Part shown: one piece after another, positions 19,260 through 27,554 of the stretch
How positions within the stretch are numbered: position 1 is the first letter of the stretch
Layout: every line of letters begins with the position of its first letter
From: a virus
IMG/VR virus record: IMGVR_UViG_3300044720_000028
Coordinates: 1 to 28,635 of that record
Length of the DNA: 28,635 nt
Reading direction: 5' to 3' (one strand)
The notes under the pieces: generated by a model
Database searches by the model: none
What the model was told of the DNA's origin: nothing
Seen by the model: the letters and a program-made list of their open reading frames with translations, nothing else
Translations under genes and position numbers: made by a program

Positions 19260-20480
19260 GTGGCAATCCACACCACCACCAACTGGCAGGGGCTGTTCTT
19301 CGGCGCCGGCGGGTCGAACCGTCTGAACACGGTCGACGTCGACCCCCTGGACCTCAGTCCCTCGGATGCCGCTACGCTCCACACCCTGTGGACGTACGTG
19401 CCGAGCGGCGGCGGGTACGTGGGGAACGCTCCCATCGTCGTCGCCAACGGTGCGAAGCTCATCGTCGGTGGGGACGACGCGAAGCTCCGCGTCCTGGACG
19501 CGAACACCGCGAACCCCGCGGGGTCACAGCTCCAGTCGAGCACGTTGGGTGGCGCCATCAAGACCACGGCGTACTCGGACCTGACGAACGTGTATGTTGG
19601 GGCCGACGACAGCAAGCTCTACGCTCGCACGGTGGCAGACATCACCGCCACCGCGGCCGGCTGGGCCGGACCCTACACGAGCACGGGCCAAGTCCACACG
19701 AGCCCCAACGTGTCGGGCGGCAAGGTCCTGTTCGGGAACGACGCGGGGGTCTACTACCAGGTCAACGTCGCAGACGGGACCCTGGACTGGTCGTACTCCG
19801 GCGGGGCAGTGCTGACTGGCGCCTTCACGGGCGGGGTGGCCGTCTACGGCGGCCATGCCTTCGTCGCCAACGAGAACGGGTACCTCTACGAGTTCGACGT
19901 CGCGGGCAAGACGCTGGTCCGCACGTACTTCATGGGCGGCCCGGTCGCGACCCCCTCCATCGCCGCCTGGGGCGGCATCCCGCTCCTCATGGTGGGGTCC
20001 GAGGACCACGCGCTGAACGCCTTCCTCATCCAGACGACGGTCGTCGGGAACCGCACCTACGCGGCCGGGGACCGGGTCTGGGAGGACATCGAGAGCGGGG
20101 ACGTGTTCTCGGCGCCGGCGCAGGACCCCAGCTCCGGGTACGCGGTTCGCGGCACGCACAACTGGTCCTTCCAGGTCTTCTTCGGCACCAGCGGCTTCAT
20201 GCGCTGGAAGCAGGACGGCGGGTCCGGGTCCGGCTGCAAGGGCGCCGCGTTCACCGCCCACCCCGGCATCACGAACGGGTTGGCGTACAACACCTACGCG
20301 GGGCCGGACGGCCGCATCAAGGTCTTCCAGCTCTCGGACACGCCAGGTGGGCACAGCGCCCTGTTCAAGGACCCGAGTGACTGCGGGACGAGCACGTTCC
20401 AGGACGGCTCACCCATCGTCGTGAACAACACACTCTACGTGGTGGACAACGTCGGCACCATCCATGCCTACAAGAGGTAG
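19260..20480 (+). CDS. PQQ/quinoprotein-type beta-propeller virion protein
   Basis: A 406-residue protein; GTG 19260 overlaps the in-frame TAG (19258-19260) of short upstream sequence, with GGGAGCA upstream. It contains repeated propeller blades in the order seen in PQQ/BamB-like proteins: PIVVANGAKLIVGGDDAKLR, NVYVGADDSKLYARTV, GKVLFGNDAGVYYQVNVADG, GHAFVANENGYLYEFDVAGK and finally GSPIVVNNTLYVVDNVGTIH. The blade signature is a short strand, Gly/Asn turn and D-x-L-Y/V-x-x-D. No signal peptide is seen. Two cysteines occur late (GCKG, DCGT). It probably forms a seven- or eight-bladed disc in an appendage; binding a host surface ligand is inferred. Confidence 0.75.
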   Translation: MAIHTTTNWQGLFFGAGGSNRLNTVDVDPLDLSPSDAATLHTLWTYVPSGGGYVGNAPIVVANGAKLIVGGDDAKLRVLDANTANPAGSQLQSSTLGGAIKTTAYSDLTNVYVGADDSKLYARTVADITATAAGWAGPYTSTGQVHTSPNVSGGKVLFGNDAGVYYQVNVADGTLDWSYSGGAVLTGAFTGGVAVYGGHAFVANENGYLYEFDVAGKTLVRTYFMGGPVATPSIAAWGGIPLLMVGSEDHALNAFLIQTTVVGNRTYAAGDRVWEDIESGDVFSAPAQDPSSGYAVRGTHNWSFQVFFGTSGFMRWKQDGGSGSGCKGAAFTAHPGITNGLAYNTYAGPDGRIKVFQLSDTPGGHSALFKDPSDCGTSTFQDGSPIVVNNTLYVVDNVGTIHAYKR

Positions 20481-20486
20481 CCAGCT

Positions 20487-21329
20487 GTGATTGAGGGACT
20501 GTCCCTACCATCCGGCCTCGGCGGCGGCGGTGACTCGCCGCTGAACGACGGCCCGAGCCTCTGCGGGTACCGCGAGGAGATTCGGTCGCGGCTCGGGGAG
20601 AGCACGGAGAACGCGGACTTCTGGTCGGAGGCGCAAGTCGACCGTGCCATCAACGAAGCCCTGCGTCGGTTCTCCCGCGAGCAGCGGTGGAGCTGGCTCT
20701 ACACGTCCGTCGAGGGCGTGGTCATCCCGGCAGACACGAAGACCCTCGCGCTCCAGCCCGAGGTCGCAGCGCACCGGCACCTGAACCTGTCGGCCGTTCG
20801 CGCCGGCGACTCGAACATCATGCCCTTCCGCCGGGTGGCTCCGAACGTGGGCTTCGACCTGCGAAGGACGTACGAACGCACCGGGGTCTCCATCAATGGG
20901 TACACGACCTGGTACTACCTGGAGTCGGCCGCGCTCGGCCCGGGGGACGGCAGTACGCCGGGCCCCATGACCTGGGTCATTCGCCTCGTGCCCCCGCCGG
21001 ACGTGGAGTACGTGCTGGACTACCAGTTCATCCGCAACCCGGCGAAGCTGGTAGCCTGTGGAGACATCGGGGACATCCCCGGCGTCTACTCAGAGGCCGT
21101 GAACAGCTGGGCCACCGGTACCCTGTGGCTGGCCGAGCTGAACGGGGGCTCGAAGGCCCAGGAGCAGTTCAACATCTACGCCTCCGTGCTGGAGCAGGCC
21201 CAGAACGACGAGACCGGCTCCATCCCCGACACCATCGTGAGGTGGGGCGGCGCTGAGCCGCAACTGGAGCAGCCCCTGACCGGCGACCTCTGGTCTCGGC
21301 TCCATATGCCCGGGACGTTGGGGCCCTAG
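20487..21329 (+). CDS. head-tail adaptor protein
   Basis: A 280-residue protein starting at GTG 20487. After a glycine-rich start it is a helical bundle (YREEIRSRLGESTENADFWS, AQVDRAINEALRRFSREQRW), a hydrophobic strand (WSWLYTSVEGVVIPADTKTL), and a beta part. It ends in a helix (SKAQEQFNIYASVLEQAQND). The beginning matches the layout of podovirus adaptors (P22 gp4-like), where a short helical repeat binds under the portal: an N-terminal Arg/Glu-rich helix, DxAINEALR, then Trp-rich strands. It would dock below the portal ring and above the nozzle. Confidence 0.7.
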   Translation: MIEGLSLPSGLGGGGDSPLNDGPSLCGYREEIRSRLGESTENADFWSEAQVDRAINEALRRFSREQRWSWLYTSVEGVVIPADTKTLALQPEVAAHRHLNLSAVRAGDSNIMPFRRVAPNVGFDLRRTYERTGVSINGYTTWYYLESAALGPGDGSTPGPMTWVIRLVPPPDVEYVLDYQFIRNPAKLVACGDIGDIPGVYSEAVNSWATGTLWLAELNGGSKAQEQFNIYASVLEQAQNDETGSIPDTIVRWGGAEPQLEQPLTGDLWSRLHMPGTLGP

Positions 21330-21626
21330 ATGGGCCTGCCACACGTCATCACGAAGGGCGTCATCGAGAGCGACAAGGCGGCCCAGGCGTTCCAGCAGAA
21401 CTTCGAGGAGCTGGACGGGCGACTTGCCCGGTTGTCCAACCCTGGCAAGACCCCCGATTCAGGCAATCCGCTCCCGAACGTCTTCGACCTCTCCATCGAC
21501 GACGCCCCCGTCAACCCGGAAGCCGGCACGCTCCGCATCTACGTGCGGGACAACGGCGCCGGCAAGGCGCAGCTCGTCGTGAAGGACAGCAGCGGGGTCG
21601 TCACGGTCCTCGCGACGGAGACCTAG
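21330..21626 (+). CDS. small appendage protein with RxYVRDNGxGKxQ-like motif
   Basis: A 98-residue protein; ATG 21330 follows the adaptor stop with no gap. It begins MGLPHVITKGVIESDKAAQA, then a helix (FQQNFEELDGRLARL), then a strand-rich end (GTLRIYVRDNGAGKAQLVVK, DSSGVVTVLATE). The latter is a turn often found at the base of phage fibre and minor tail proteins. A trimeric helical stalk plus small head is plausible. Position between adaptor and the secreted-homologue gene favours a structural connector. Confidence 0.65.
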   Translation: MGLPHVITKGVIESDKAAQAFQQNFEELDGRLARLSNPGKTPDSGNPLPNVFDLSIDDAPVNPEAGTLRIYVRDNGAGKAQLVVKDSSGVVTVLATET

Positions 21627-22541
21627 TTGACTCCATACCTCGCCTTCGCCAGCTCCCCCTGGAACGTCGACATCTCCGCGGCTCCAGCGGACGCGCACAG
21701 CGCGGACATCATCGCTTGGATGAAGGCAGACGCCAGTCAGCTCAATCTGAACCTGTCCGGCGTGAACGGCACAGGGGCCTGGGGCACGCCCATCTACTGG
21801 GCAGCCACGACTGACATCGCCTACAATGTCAGGCCGTCAGATGGCGGGAACTGCGGCAAGCTGCCGCCCGAGTTCGCCTCCGTCCGCATCCCGAATGGGG
21901 CCAAGCCGAGCATCGACACGGACGCTCACATGGTGGTGTTCGACGCGGCGGCCGGCATGGTCTACTCGTTCTGGCGGGCGGCGGTCACGCAGTCGCCTAC
22001 CCCTTCCGTCGTCACGGACAGCACCATCTGGACTACCTGCCAGGGCGCAGTCTACTACCTCGCCAGTAACGGCCTCGCCGGTTCCCTTCCCGAGAGCAAT
22101 GAGGCGCGGAACCAGGGGCACAGAGGACTGGCGCCTTCCGTGTTCGCGGTTCGCAAGGACGAGACCGACTTCGGTACCATCGCCCACGCGCTGCGGATGC
22201 TGGTGAACACGACCAAGGCGGCCCACGTCTTCCCCATGAGCGGCGACGAAGGCGGCACGACCGCCACGTATGCGCCGCCCGAGGGCACGCGGGTTCGAAT
22301 CAAGGCCTCCGTCGACCTGGCCGCTCGCGGCCTGGCCGGTGCGGCGCTCGTCGTCGGGACCGCCCTGAAGACCTACGGCGCGGTCATCGGGGACCAGAAC
22401 AGCGGTCCTCCCTCCATCATGGTCGAGAACGGCGTGGCCGAAACGGGCAGCAACATCTGGGCCGGCGTCCTGACGCCGACCAGCCTGAAGGCCATCACCC
22501 TGGACGACTTCGAGGTCGTCCAGCTCGGCTACGGGGCCTAG
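21627..22541 (+). CDS. homologue of secreted bacterial surface-type protein (304 residues)
   Basis: Starts at TTG 21627, immediately after the previous stop; no nearer start fits. It has a bacterial secreted-protein look: SAAPADAHSADIIAWMKADA, a GTPIYWAA motif, GAKPSIDTDAHMVVFDAAAG, SFWRAAVTQ, GHRGLAPSVFAVRKDET, IAHALRMLV, and a strongly conserved-looking end (RIKASVDLAARGLAGAALVV, LKTYGAVIGD, FEVVQLG). From memory this order matches a family of extracellular proteins in Actinobacteria and myxobacteria with no established function. No signal peptide remains. As a virion protein it may attach to or cut host surface polymers; catalytic residues are not identified. Confidence 0.6.
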   Translation: MTPYLAFASSPWNVDISAAPADAHSADIIAWMKADASQLNLNLSGVNGTGAWGTPIYWAATTDIAYNVRPSDGGNCGKLPPEFASVRIPNGAKPSIDTDAHMVVFDAAAGMVYSFWRAAVTQSPTPSVVTDSTIWTTCQGAVYYLASNGLAGSLPESNEARNQGHRGLAPSVFAVRKDETDFGTIAHALRMLVNTTKAAHVFPMSGDEGGTTATYAPPEGTRVRIKASVDLAARGLAGAALVVGTALKTYGAVIGDQNSGPPSIMVENGVAETGSNIWAGVLTPTSLKAITLDDFEVVQLGYGA

Positions 22542-22543
22542 AC

Positions 22544-25186
22544 ATGCCGGGACTCACCACAGCACCGAACGTCATCGAGCAGACCGACTTCAGTGGCGGC
22601 TGGCGGCCGGACGAAGAGGCCGCAGCGGTCCCACCGAACGGTCTGCTCGCTGCGTTGAACCTCCTACCCGACGTGGGCTCGGTGGTGCCGCAGGTCCGCA
22701 AGGGCTTCAAGCGGCTCGCGGAGGTCCTTCAGGGGTACCGCATCGAGAGCATCCACCCATACAACCGGCTCACCGGTGACAAGGCCGGCCAGTACCTCAT
22801 GCTGGTGCTGACGAACCACCTGGATGGTGTGCCGGACAACGTGCAGCTCTGGTCGCTGAACCTCGCCACGAGCGAGGTCAAGCGCCGGGACACGACCAGC
22901 GTGGCCTGGAACTCGGCGGACGGCCATCACTACGGGCTGACCATCAACCAGACCTTCTTCGGGGGCGGCCCTGGCGACCCGATGTACTCCTGGAACCCGG
23001 TCGACGGGTATGACCGCAACCCGAGCGGCCAGGACTTCCCGGTCCTGGTGAACAGCAACGACCCGGGGACAGGGCAAGTCGCTCACAACTTCGCCTTCCT
23101 GAAGGAGACCAAGGTCCTCTACACGGACCCCCTGACCGGCATCCAGCAGGCCTACATCGTGTCGGCCGAGGCCGGCGGGGTGACGCCGGGGCGGAACCGG
23201 TTCAAGCTCTGGGACGACGGCGGGGTTCACTACGACAAGGACGAGCTGGTCTCGCACGAAATCACGGACGGGGTCTCTGGCAAGACCTACCTCCGCAGCT
23301 TCTCTGCTCGCGTGGCACACACGTCCGGCCCGGCGAAGGACCCGGGCGGTGGCGCCGGCTACTGGGACGCGCATGACCTGGACCTACCGCGGGACGACGA
23401 GGGCGAGGTCACGGACGACTGGGACATCGTCCCCATCGCCGCGACGACGAATGTGGCCGCGTGGCACGCCGACCGCATGTTCCTGCGGTACGACAACCAC
23501 ACCGACTCGGGCGAGAGCCTGCTCCAGTACAGCTTCCCCCTGGAACCCGACGCCGGCGGTGACATCGGCAAGTTCGTCTGGGACCCCACGAACTTCTCCC
23601 CCGTCAAGGACGAGGACACGGGAGACCACGGAGGCTGGGAGCCGGTCCACACGGGCGACGGCGACAAGCTGACGGCCCTGCTCGACTACGGGTACTACCT
23701 CATCATCGCCAAGCGGCGGACGACCTTCGTCCTAGCTGGCCTCTCCCCCGAGACCTGGGTCCTGCGGAAGCTCGGTAACGTGGGAGGCATCTCCTCGCGG
23801 GCTATCGCGGAACACGAAGGGCAGGTCTACATCCTGTCCGACCGCGGCCTGTACGTCACGGACGGGACGCAGCTCATCGAGGCGCCCGGCGCGGAGCGGG
23901 CTCGCGACTGGCTGCGCCAGGCGGTGAGCTGGGAACAGACCCAGGCGGACGGGACCGTCGTCGACCGCGAGGTCACCATGTGGTCCTTCGGCGGGTACCT
24001 CTGGGCATCGGTCCCGACCACGTCCTCGTACCAGCCCGACCGGGTACTGGTGTACGACGCGAACACGAAGTCCCTGTGGCTCCAGAAGCTGGCCGTGGAG
24101 GCCGCGGCCGTGTCGCGCATCGACGGCGTGGAGGAGCTGTTCTTCTCCTCGCCCACGCAGGTCGGTGAGCAGGTGGGCGCGACGGTCGCATGGGACGGCG
24201 TCCCCGGCCGCAGCACCAGCACGCGCACGCTGGGCGACGTCACCGAGCGGAACCTGTGGGCCAATCCGTCCTTCTCCGTCCTGAAGAACGAGACCCTGAC
24301 GAAGGCTCGGGACAACAGCGGGTGGGCGAAGCACGACTCGAACGCAGACTGGCGCCTCTCCCCGACCGCGGCCCTGGACGGGCCGGTAGGGGCCGTCATC
24401 CACAACACCAACAAGCCCGAGGGCGCCTTCACCGGCATCGGCCGCTCCTTCACGGACGAAAGCAGCGACCTCCACACCCTCTCGGCCTACGTGCGGCCGG
24501 CCGCGTGGAAGACCCGCGGCGCCCGGGCGGACTACTCGAACTTCCGCTTCACGGTGGGCGGGGACGCGCTCCCCGAGTGGCGGCACCACTACCAGTACAT
24601 CGGCCACGGCTGGACTCGGGCTTGGGCGCAGTACACGGGCGACCCGACCGTCGAGCGACCGCACGGCATCAGCAACCTGGGGAACACCACCTTCGAGGTC
24701 GACAAGCTGCTCGCAGAGGGCCAGGGTGGCAGCTCGCGGCCGTGGTTCGACGGTGACCGGACGGACGACATCTCGGGTACCGCCGGCGGGGACATCGGCA
24801 TCGTCTACCAGTACAACCACCCGGACGTGCAGGAGACCCCCACTGACGACCAGGGCCAGGAGGACTACTCCTCCGAGGACATCGGCTGGTCCTTCCGTAC
24901 CGCGTGGTTCCCCTTCGGGATGGTCCACGAGGTCCGGCGCATCAGGCGCATCTGGGCGGTCATCCGTGGCGCCGTGATGACGACCATACGCGGGTACCGG
25001 AACTTCGTCGATGACCCCGTGTTCGAGAAGGACCGGGACGCCCCGGACCCGACGAACTTCGTCGAGGGCCTGAAGATGCCCGACAGCTTCGCCGTGTCCT
25101 TCGAGGTCGAGGGCGTCGGCGCACCGGCCTCGGTGCTGGGAGTGGCCGCAGACACGCAGCCGCGGCGCATCGTGTACCACCACTAA
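22544..25186 (+). CDS. large nozzle-like tail protein with inserted carbohydrate-binding-like domain
   Basis: An 880-residue protein beginning MPGLTTAPNVIEQTDFSGGW. The start FSGGW, then a polar stretch, then NLLPDVGSVVPQVRKGFKRL matches the opening of podovirus nozzle/stabilisation proteins. Propeller-like repeats of strands follow (QYLMLVLTNHLDG, YIVSAEAGGVT, MFLRYDNHTDSG, YYLIIAKRRTTFVLAGL, VYILSDRGLYVTDG). From about 565 to 738 it reads as a jelly-roll module of carbohydrate-binding type: NLWANPSFSVL, TLSAYVRPAAWKTRGA, TTFEVDKLLAEGQG. The C-terminus returns to the nozzle. It closes the tail tip under the adaptor; the insertion may contact the host surface. Confidence 0.7.
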   Translation: MPGLTTAPNVIEQTDFSGGWRPDEEAAAVPPNGLLAALNLLPDVGSVVPQVRKGFKRLAEVLQGYRIESIHPYNRLTGDKAGQYLMLVLTNHLDGVPDNVQLWSLNLATSEVKRRDTTSVAWNSADGHHYGLTINQTFFGGGPGDPMYSWNPVDGYDRNPSGQDFPVLVNSNDPGTGQVAHNFAFLKETKVLYTDPLTGIQQAYIVSAEAGGVTPGRNRFKLWDDGGVHYDKDELVSHEITDGVSGKTYLRSFSARVAHTSGPAKDPGGGAGYWDAHDLDLPRDDEGEVTDDWDIVPIAATTNVAAWHADRMFLRYDNHTDSGESLLQYSFPLEPDAGGDIGKFVWDPTNFSPVKDEDTGDHGGWEPVHTGDGDKLTALLDYGYYLIIAKRRTTFVLAGLSPETWVLRKLGNVGGISSRAIAEHEGQVYILSDRGLYVTDGTQLIEAPGAERARDWLRQAVSWEQTQADGTVVDREVTMWSFGGYLWASVPTTSSYQPDRVLVYDANTKSLWLQKLAVEAAAVSRIDGVEELFFSSPTQVGEQVGATVAWDGVPGRSTSTRTLGDVTERNLWANPSFSVLKNETLTKARDNSGWAKHDSNADWRLSPTAALDGPVGAVIHNTNKPEGAFTGIGRSFTDESSDLHTLSAYVRPAAWKTRGARADYSNFRFTVGGDALPEWRHHYQYIGHGWTRAWAQYTGDPTVERPHGISNLGNTTFEVDKLLAEGQGGSSRPWFDGDRTDDISGTAGGDIGIVYQYNHPDVQETPTDDQGQEDYSSEDIGWSFRTAWFPFGMVHEVRRIRRIWAVIRGAVMTTIRGYRNFVDDPVFEKDRDAPDPTNFVEGLKMPDSFAVSFEVEGVGAPASVLGVAADTQPRRIVYHH

Positions 25187-25199
25187 CGGCGCAGGTCAG

Positions 25200-25235
25200 G
25201 ACTTTACCTGCATAACCGGATGGTATAGTAGGGAG
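25200..25235 (+). promoter_or_regulatory. late promoter P3 (ejection/lysozyme cluster)
   Basis: Core GACTTTACCTGCATA (25200-25214), identical to P1 and P2 but without the wider 23-base identity, followed by TATAGTAG (25224-25231) running into GGG. It lies between the nozzle stop and the lysozyme gene. The GGGAG right after it is also the ribosome binding site, so this transcript has almost no leader, unlike P1 and P2. Confidence 0.75.
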
Positions 25236-25240
25236 CTAAC

Positions 25241-26029
25241 TTGCCCGCTCCGAATCTTTCAGGCTTCAACGGCCCCCGCAACGAGGCGACCACTGGTCGC
25301 CTGCGGAACACGCTCGCGAACCTGGCATCGAAGCAGAGCGTTCGGTTCTTCCCCGCCGAACTGGTCCAGCGCGGCGGGCTCCCGGGGGTCGCAGGCAAAG
25401 CGCCAGCACCCATGAGGCCCGCGGGCGCCCCCGTCGCAGGACCCTCCGGGTTCGCCGGTCCAGGGGGCCAATCCGGCCTCTCGAACCAGTACACTCCCGG
25501 CACAGGCTCGCTCGACGCAGGCATCAAGGCGAACCAGGATGCCATCCAGTCGCTCCTTCAGCAGCTCCAGGGGATGCAGGACTGGAAGCCGCCGGCGCCG
25601 CCGGCCGGCCAGCAGCCCGGGGGCGGCGGGAGCCAGCACGGGAACTTCCAGGTCCAGGACTACCTGGAGGTCATCCGTCACTTCGAGAGCGGCGGGAACT
25701 ACCAGGCGCGGAGCAAGTACAGCTCGGCGTCCGGCGCCTACCAGGCGACCGACGCGACCTGGGGGAACTACGGCGGCTACGGCCACGCCTATCTGGCGCC
25801 CAAGGCGGTGCAGGATGCCTGGGCCCGCCAGCATGTCGCGGCCATCCAGAAGGTGTATGGGGTGGACCCGAAGTGGGTCCCGGCCGCGTGGTTCGCCGGC
25901 ATCTACGGCGCCGGCCACGAAGACTGGGACCAGATTCCGGGCCACGGGAACAACCTGACCATCCAGCAGTACGTCAACCGCTGGCTCCAGTACCTCTACG
26001 GGCTCGGGCCACCCCCGGGGAGGCAGTAA
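25241..26029 (+). CDS. virion lysozyme/lytic transglycosylase-type protein
   Basis: A 262-residue protein starting at TTG 25241 (GGGAG, then CTAAC). The first 130 residues are low-complexity Pro/Gly/Ala with a short helix (DAIQSLLQQLQGMQDW). Residues 136-255 are a soluble transglycosylase/resuscitation-promoting-factor-like fold: EVIRHFESGGNYQARSKY with catalytic Glu149, then SGAYQATDATWGNYGGYGHA, QDAWARQHVAAIQKVYG, and GIYGAGHEDWDQI. It cuts peptidoglycan glycan strands. Placed first in the ejection cluster and without a signal peptide, it probably acts in the particle during entry. A host-lysis role is the alternative. Confidence 0.8.
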   Translation: MPAPNLSGFNGPRNEATTGRLRNTLANLASKQSVRFFPAELVQRGGLPGVAGKAPAPMRPAGAPVAGPSGFAGPGGQSGLSNQYTPGTGSLDAGIKANQDAIQSLLQQLQGMQDWKPPAPPAGQQPGGGGSQHGNFQVQDYLEVIRHFESGGNYQARSKYSSASGAYQATDATWGNYGGYGHAYLAPKAVQDAWARQHVAAIQKVYGVDPKWVPAAWFAGIYGAGHEDWDQIPGHGNNLTIQQYVNRWLQYLYGLGPPPGRQ

Positions 26030-26751
26030 TGCCCGCACCGAAGCTCCCAGCCATCCCGCCCGGCGAAGCCGCGGCGTACAACCACAAGCTACGCGACCTC
26101 TTCCTGACGTTCCGCAACACGGTGGCCGGCCTCGGCATCGACCGGGCCTCCATCCTGGCGGCGTACCAGTCGAGCGTGGCGAAGACCGGACTGGCCCGGG
26201 TACAGGGGCTCAGCGCCGCCTCCTCGAACGCCGAGGAGCGTGGCACTGCCGGCGGGTCGGTCGACCTGACGAACCGCATCGACGTGAAGGCACAGGCTGC
26301 GCTCGCGCTCGCGGATGCCTTGAACGTGAAGAACGTGGGCCTCGGCACGAACGAGCTGATGGCCGCGCAGGCCCAGCAGTCGCTCGCCACCGGGAAGTTC
26401 GACCTCGCGCAGGACCTGGCGGCCGAGCAGTCCGACATGGCGAACAGCGACTTCGCCAACGGGACCATCCCTGGCGGCGGCGGGGGCGGTGGAGCCCCAG
26501 GCGGTGGCGACAGCCAGTACACGGTCCAGGACCTGAACCGGCTTCACTCGAACATCGACCAGCTGTTCAGGATGTACGCCGTGGTGTCCCCCCACGACCG
26601 CCAATCGTACCTCACCCAGATTCGGCAGCTCTGGGACCGGAGGAACAGCGTTCGCAAGCAGATGGGCCTCTCCGCGTACACCGCGGACCAGCTCCAGAAC
26701 CTGCTCGCGAAGTACGGCAACCAGAACCCCAACGGCCGTGGAGTCTCCTAG
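26029..26751 (+). CDS. probable ejection (internal virion) protein
   Basis: A 240-residue protein; ATG 26029 overlaps the preceding stop (TAATG). It begins MPAPKLPAIPPGEAAAYNHK and is mostly amphipathic helix (KLRDLFLTFRNTVAGLGI, AYQSSVAKTGLARVQGL, DVKAQAALALADALNVKN). A polyglycine linker (about 146-153) precedes a second helical part (NIDQLFRMYAVVS, YLTQIRQLWDRRNSVRKQ). The Ala/Gln-rich helical composition, next to two cell-wall enzymes, matches podovirus internal proteins that enter the host with the DNA. No specific family is recognised. Confidence 0.6.
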   Translation: MPAPKLPAIPPGEAAAYNHKLRDLFLTFRNTVAGLGIDRASILAAYQSSVAKTGLARVQGLSAASSNAEERGTAGGSVDLTNRIDVKAQAALALADALNVKNVGLGTNELMAAQAQQSLATGKFDLAQDLAAEQSDMANSDFANGTIPGGGGGGGAPGGGDSQYTVQDLNRLHSNIDQLFRMYAVVSPHDRQSYLTQIRQLWDRRNSVRKQMGLSAYTADQLQNLLAKYGNQNPNGRGVS

Positions 26752-27545
26752 TGGTAGCCGGACCCATCCCCACGACGGTGCCCCAGGTGGCGCGCCGCTC
26801 GATGGTGCAAGCCATCGGCGGGGTTGGCACCCTTACGGCCCGCGACCGGTACGGCCTCATCGGCCAGGGCCCGGGGCCTGGTACCCCATTCCGCGGCCAG
26901 CCGGCCGCTCCCGGCGCGACGGCTTTCGCCCAGACGCTCGCGAAACTGAACCCGGCCGGGGCCCAGGCGTCACAGGCGTCGGCGGACCTGGCGAACGGCC
27001 AGCAGCTCGCGCAGAGCAACGAGCTGGAACAGCAGCGCCAACAGCTCCTGGAGGCCCTGCGGAAGCAGCAGGAGCTTCAGCAGCAGCGGGAGCAGGGCGC
27101 CCCAGGACAGGGTGACACCTTCCAGGGCGGCGGCAACTGGCAGCAGCAGGTTCAGCAGTGGGAGCACCAGTACAAGAACGGGTACATCCCACAGAACCAG
27201 CTGACCCTGGTCCACGGCTTCCGGGTCTCCTCGCTCATCGCCGGGAACCTGAACAACCTCTTGAACGCGGCCCAGAAGGCCGGCGTCTGGAACGGCCGGG
27301 ACGCCTGGGCCACCGGGACGTACCGGGACTATGCGACCCAGGTCCGCCTGTACGACGACTGGATTCACGGTCGGCGCAGCTCGCCGGCGGCGAAGCCTGG
27401 CACGTCGCTCCACGGCTGGGGCCTCGCCATCGACTTCAACAACAGCAACGCCGCCCTCATCCGGTGGCTCCACGCTAACGCCTCCCGCTTCGGCCTCTAC
27501 AACCTCCCGGGTGAGCCCTGGCACTACTCGGTGAACGGACACTAG
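26751..27545 (+). CDS. virion protein with C-terminal M15 D-Ala-D-Ala carboxypeptidase-type domain
   Basis: A 264-residue protein; GTG 26751 overlaps the previous TAG. Residues 60-120 are Gln/Ala-rich helix (likely coiled coil: QLAQSNELEQQRQQLLEALR). The M15/VanY domain starts at about 150: GTYRDYATQVRLYDDW, then SLHGWGLAIDFN giving His221 and Asp228 of the SxHGxGxAxD zinc motif, and EPWHYSV giving Glu255 and His258. All ligands are present, so it should cleave the stem peptide. Together with the transglycosylase, it lets the particle cut both parts of peptidoglycan. Confidence 0.85.
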   Translation: MVAGPIPTTVPQVARRSMVQAIGGVGTLTARDRYGLIGQGPGPGTPFRGQPAAPGATAFAQTLAKLNPAGAQASQASADLANGQQLAQSNELEQQRQQLLEALRKQQELQQQREQGAPGQGDTFQGGGNWQQQVQQWEHQYKNGYIPQNQLTLVHGFRVSSLIAGNLNNLLNAAQKAGVWNGRDAWATGTYRDYATQVRLYDDWIHGRRSSPAAKPGTSLHGWGLAIDFNNSNAALIRWLHANASRFGLYNLPGEPWHYSVNGH

Positions 27546-27554
27546 GAGAACCTC

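Noticed and set aside
22289-22302. GGGTTCGAATC, resembling a tRNA T-loop
   Set aside because: It lies in frame inside the 304-residue virion gene and no cloverleaf can be drawn around it.
25200-25240. Tandem repeat or attachment site at the P3 region
   Set aside because: The repeated block matches P1 and P2 and is followed by -10-like sequence in all cases; no integrase or tRNA lies nearby, so promoter function explains it better.
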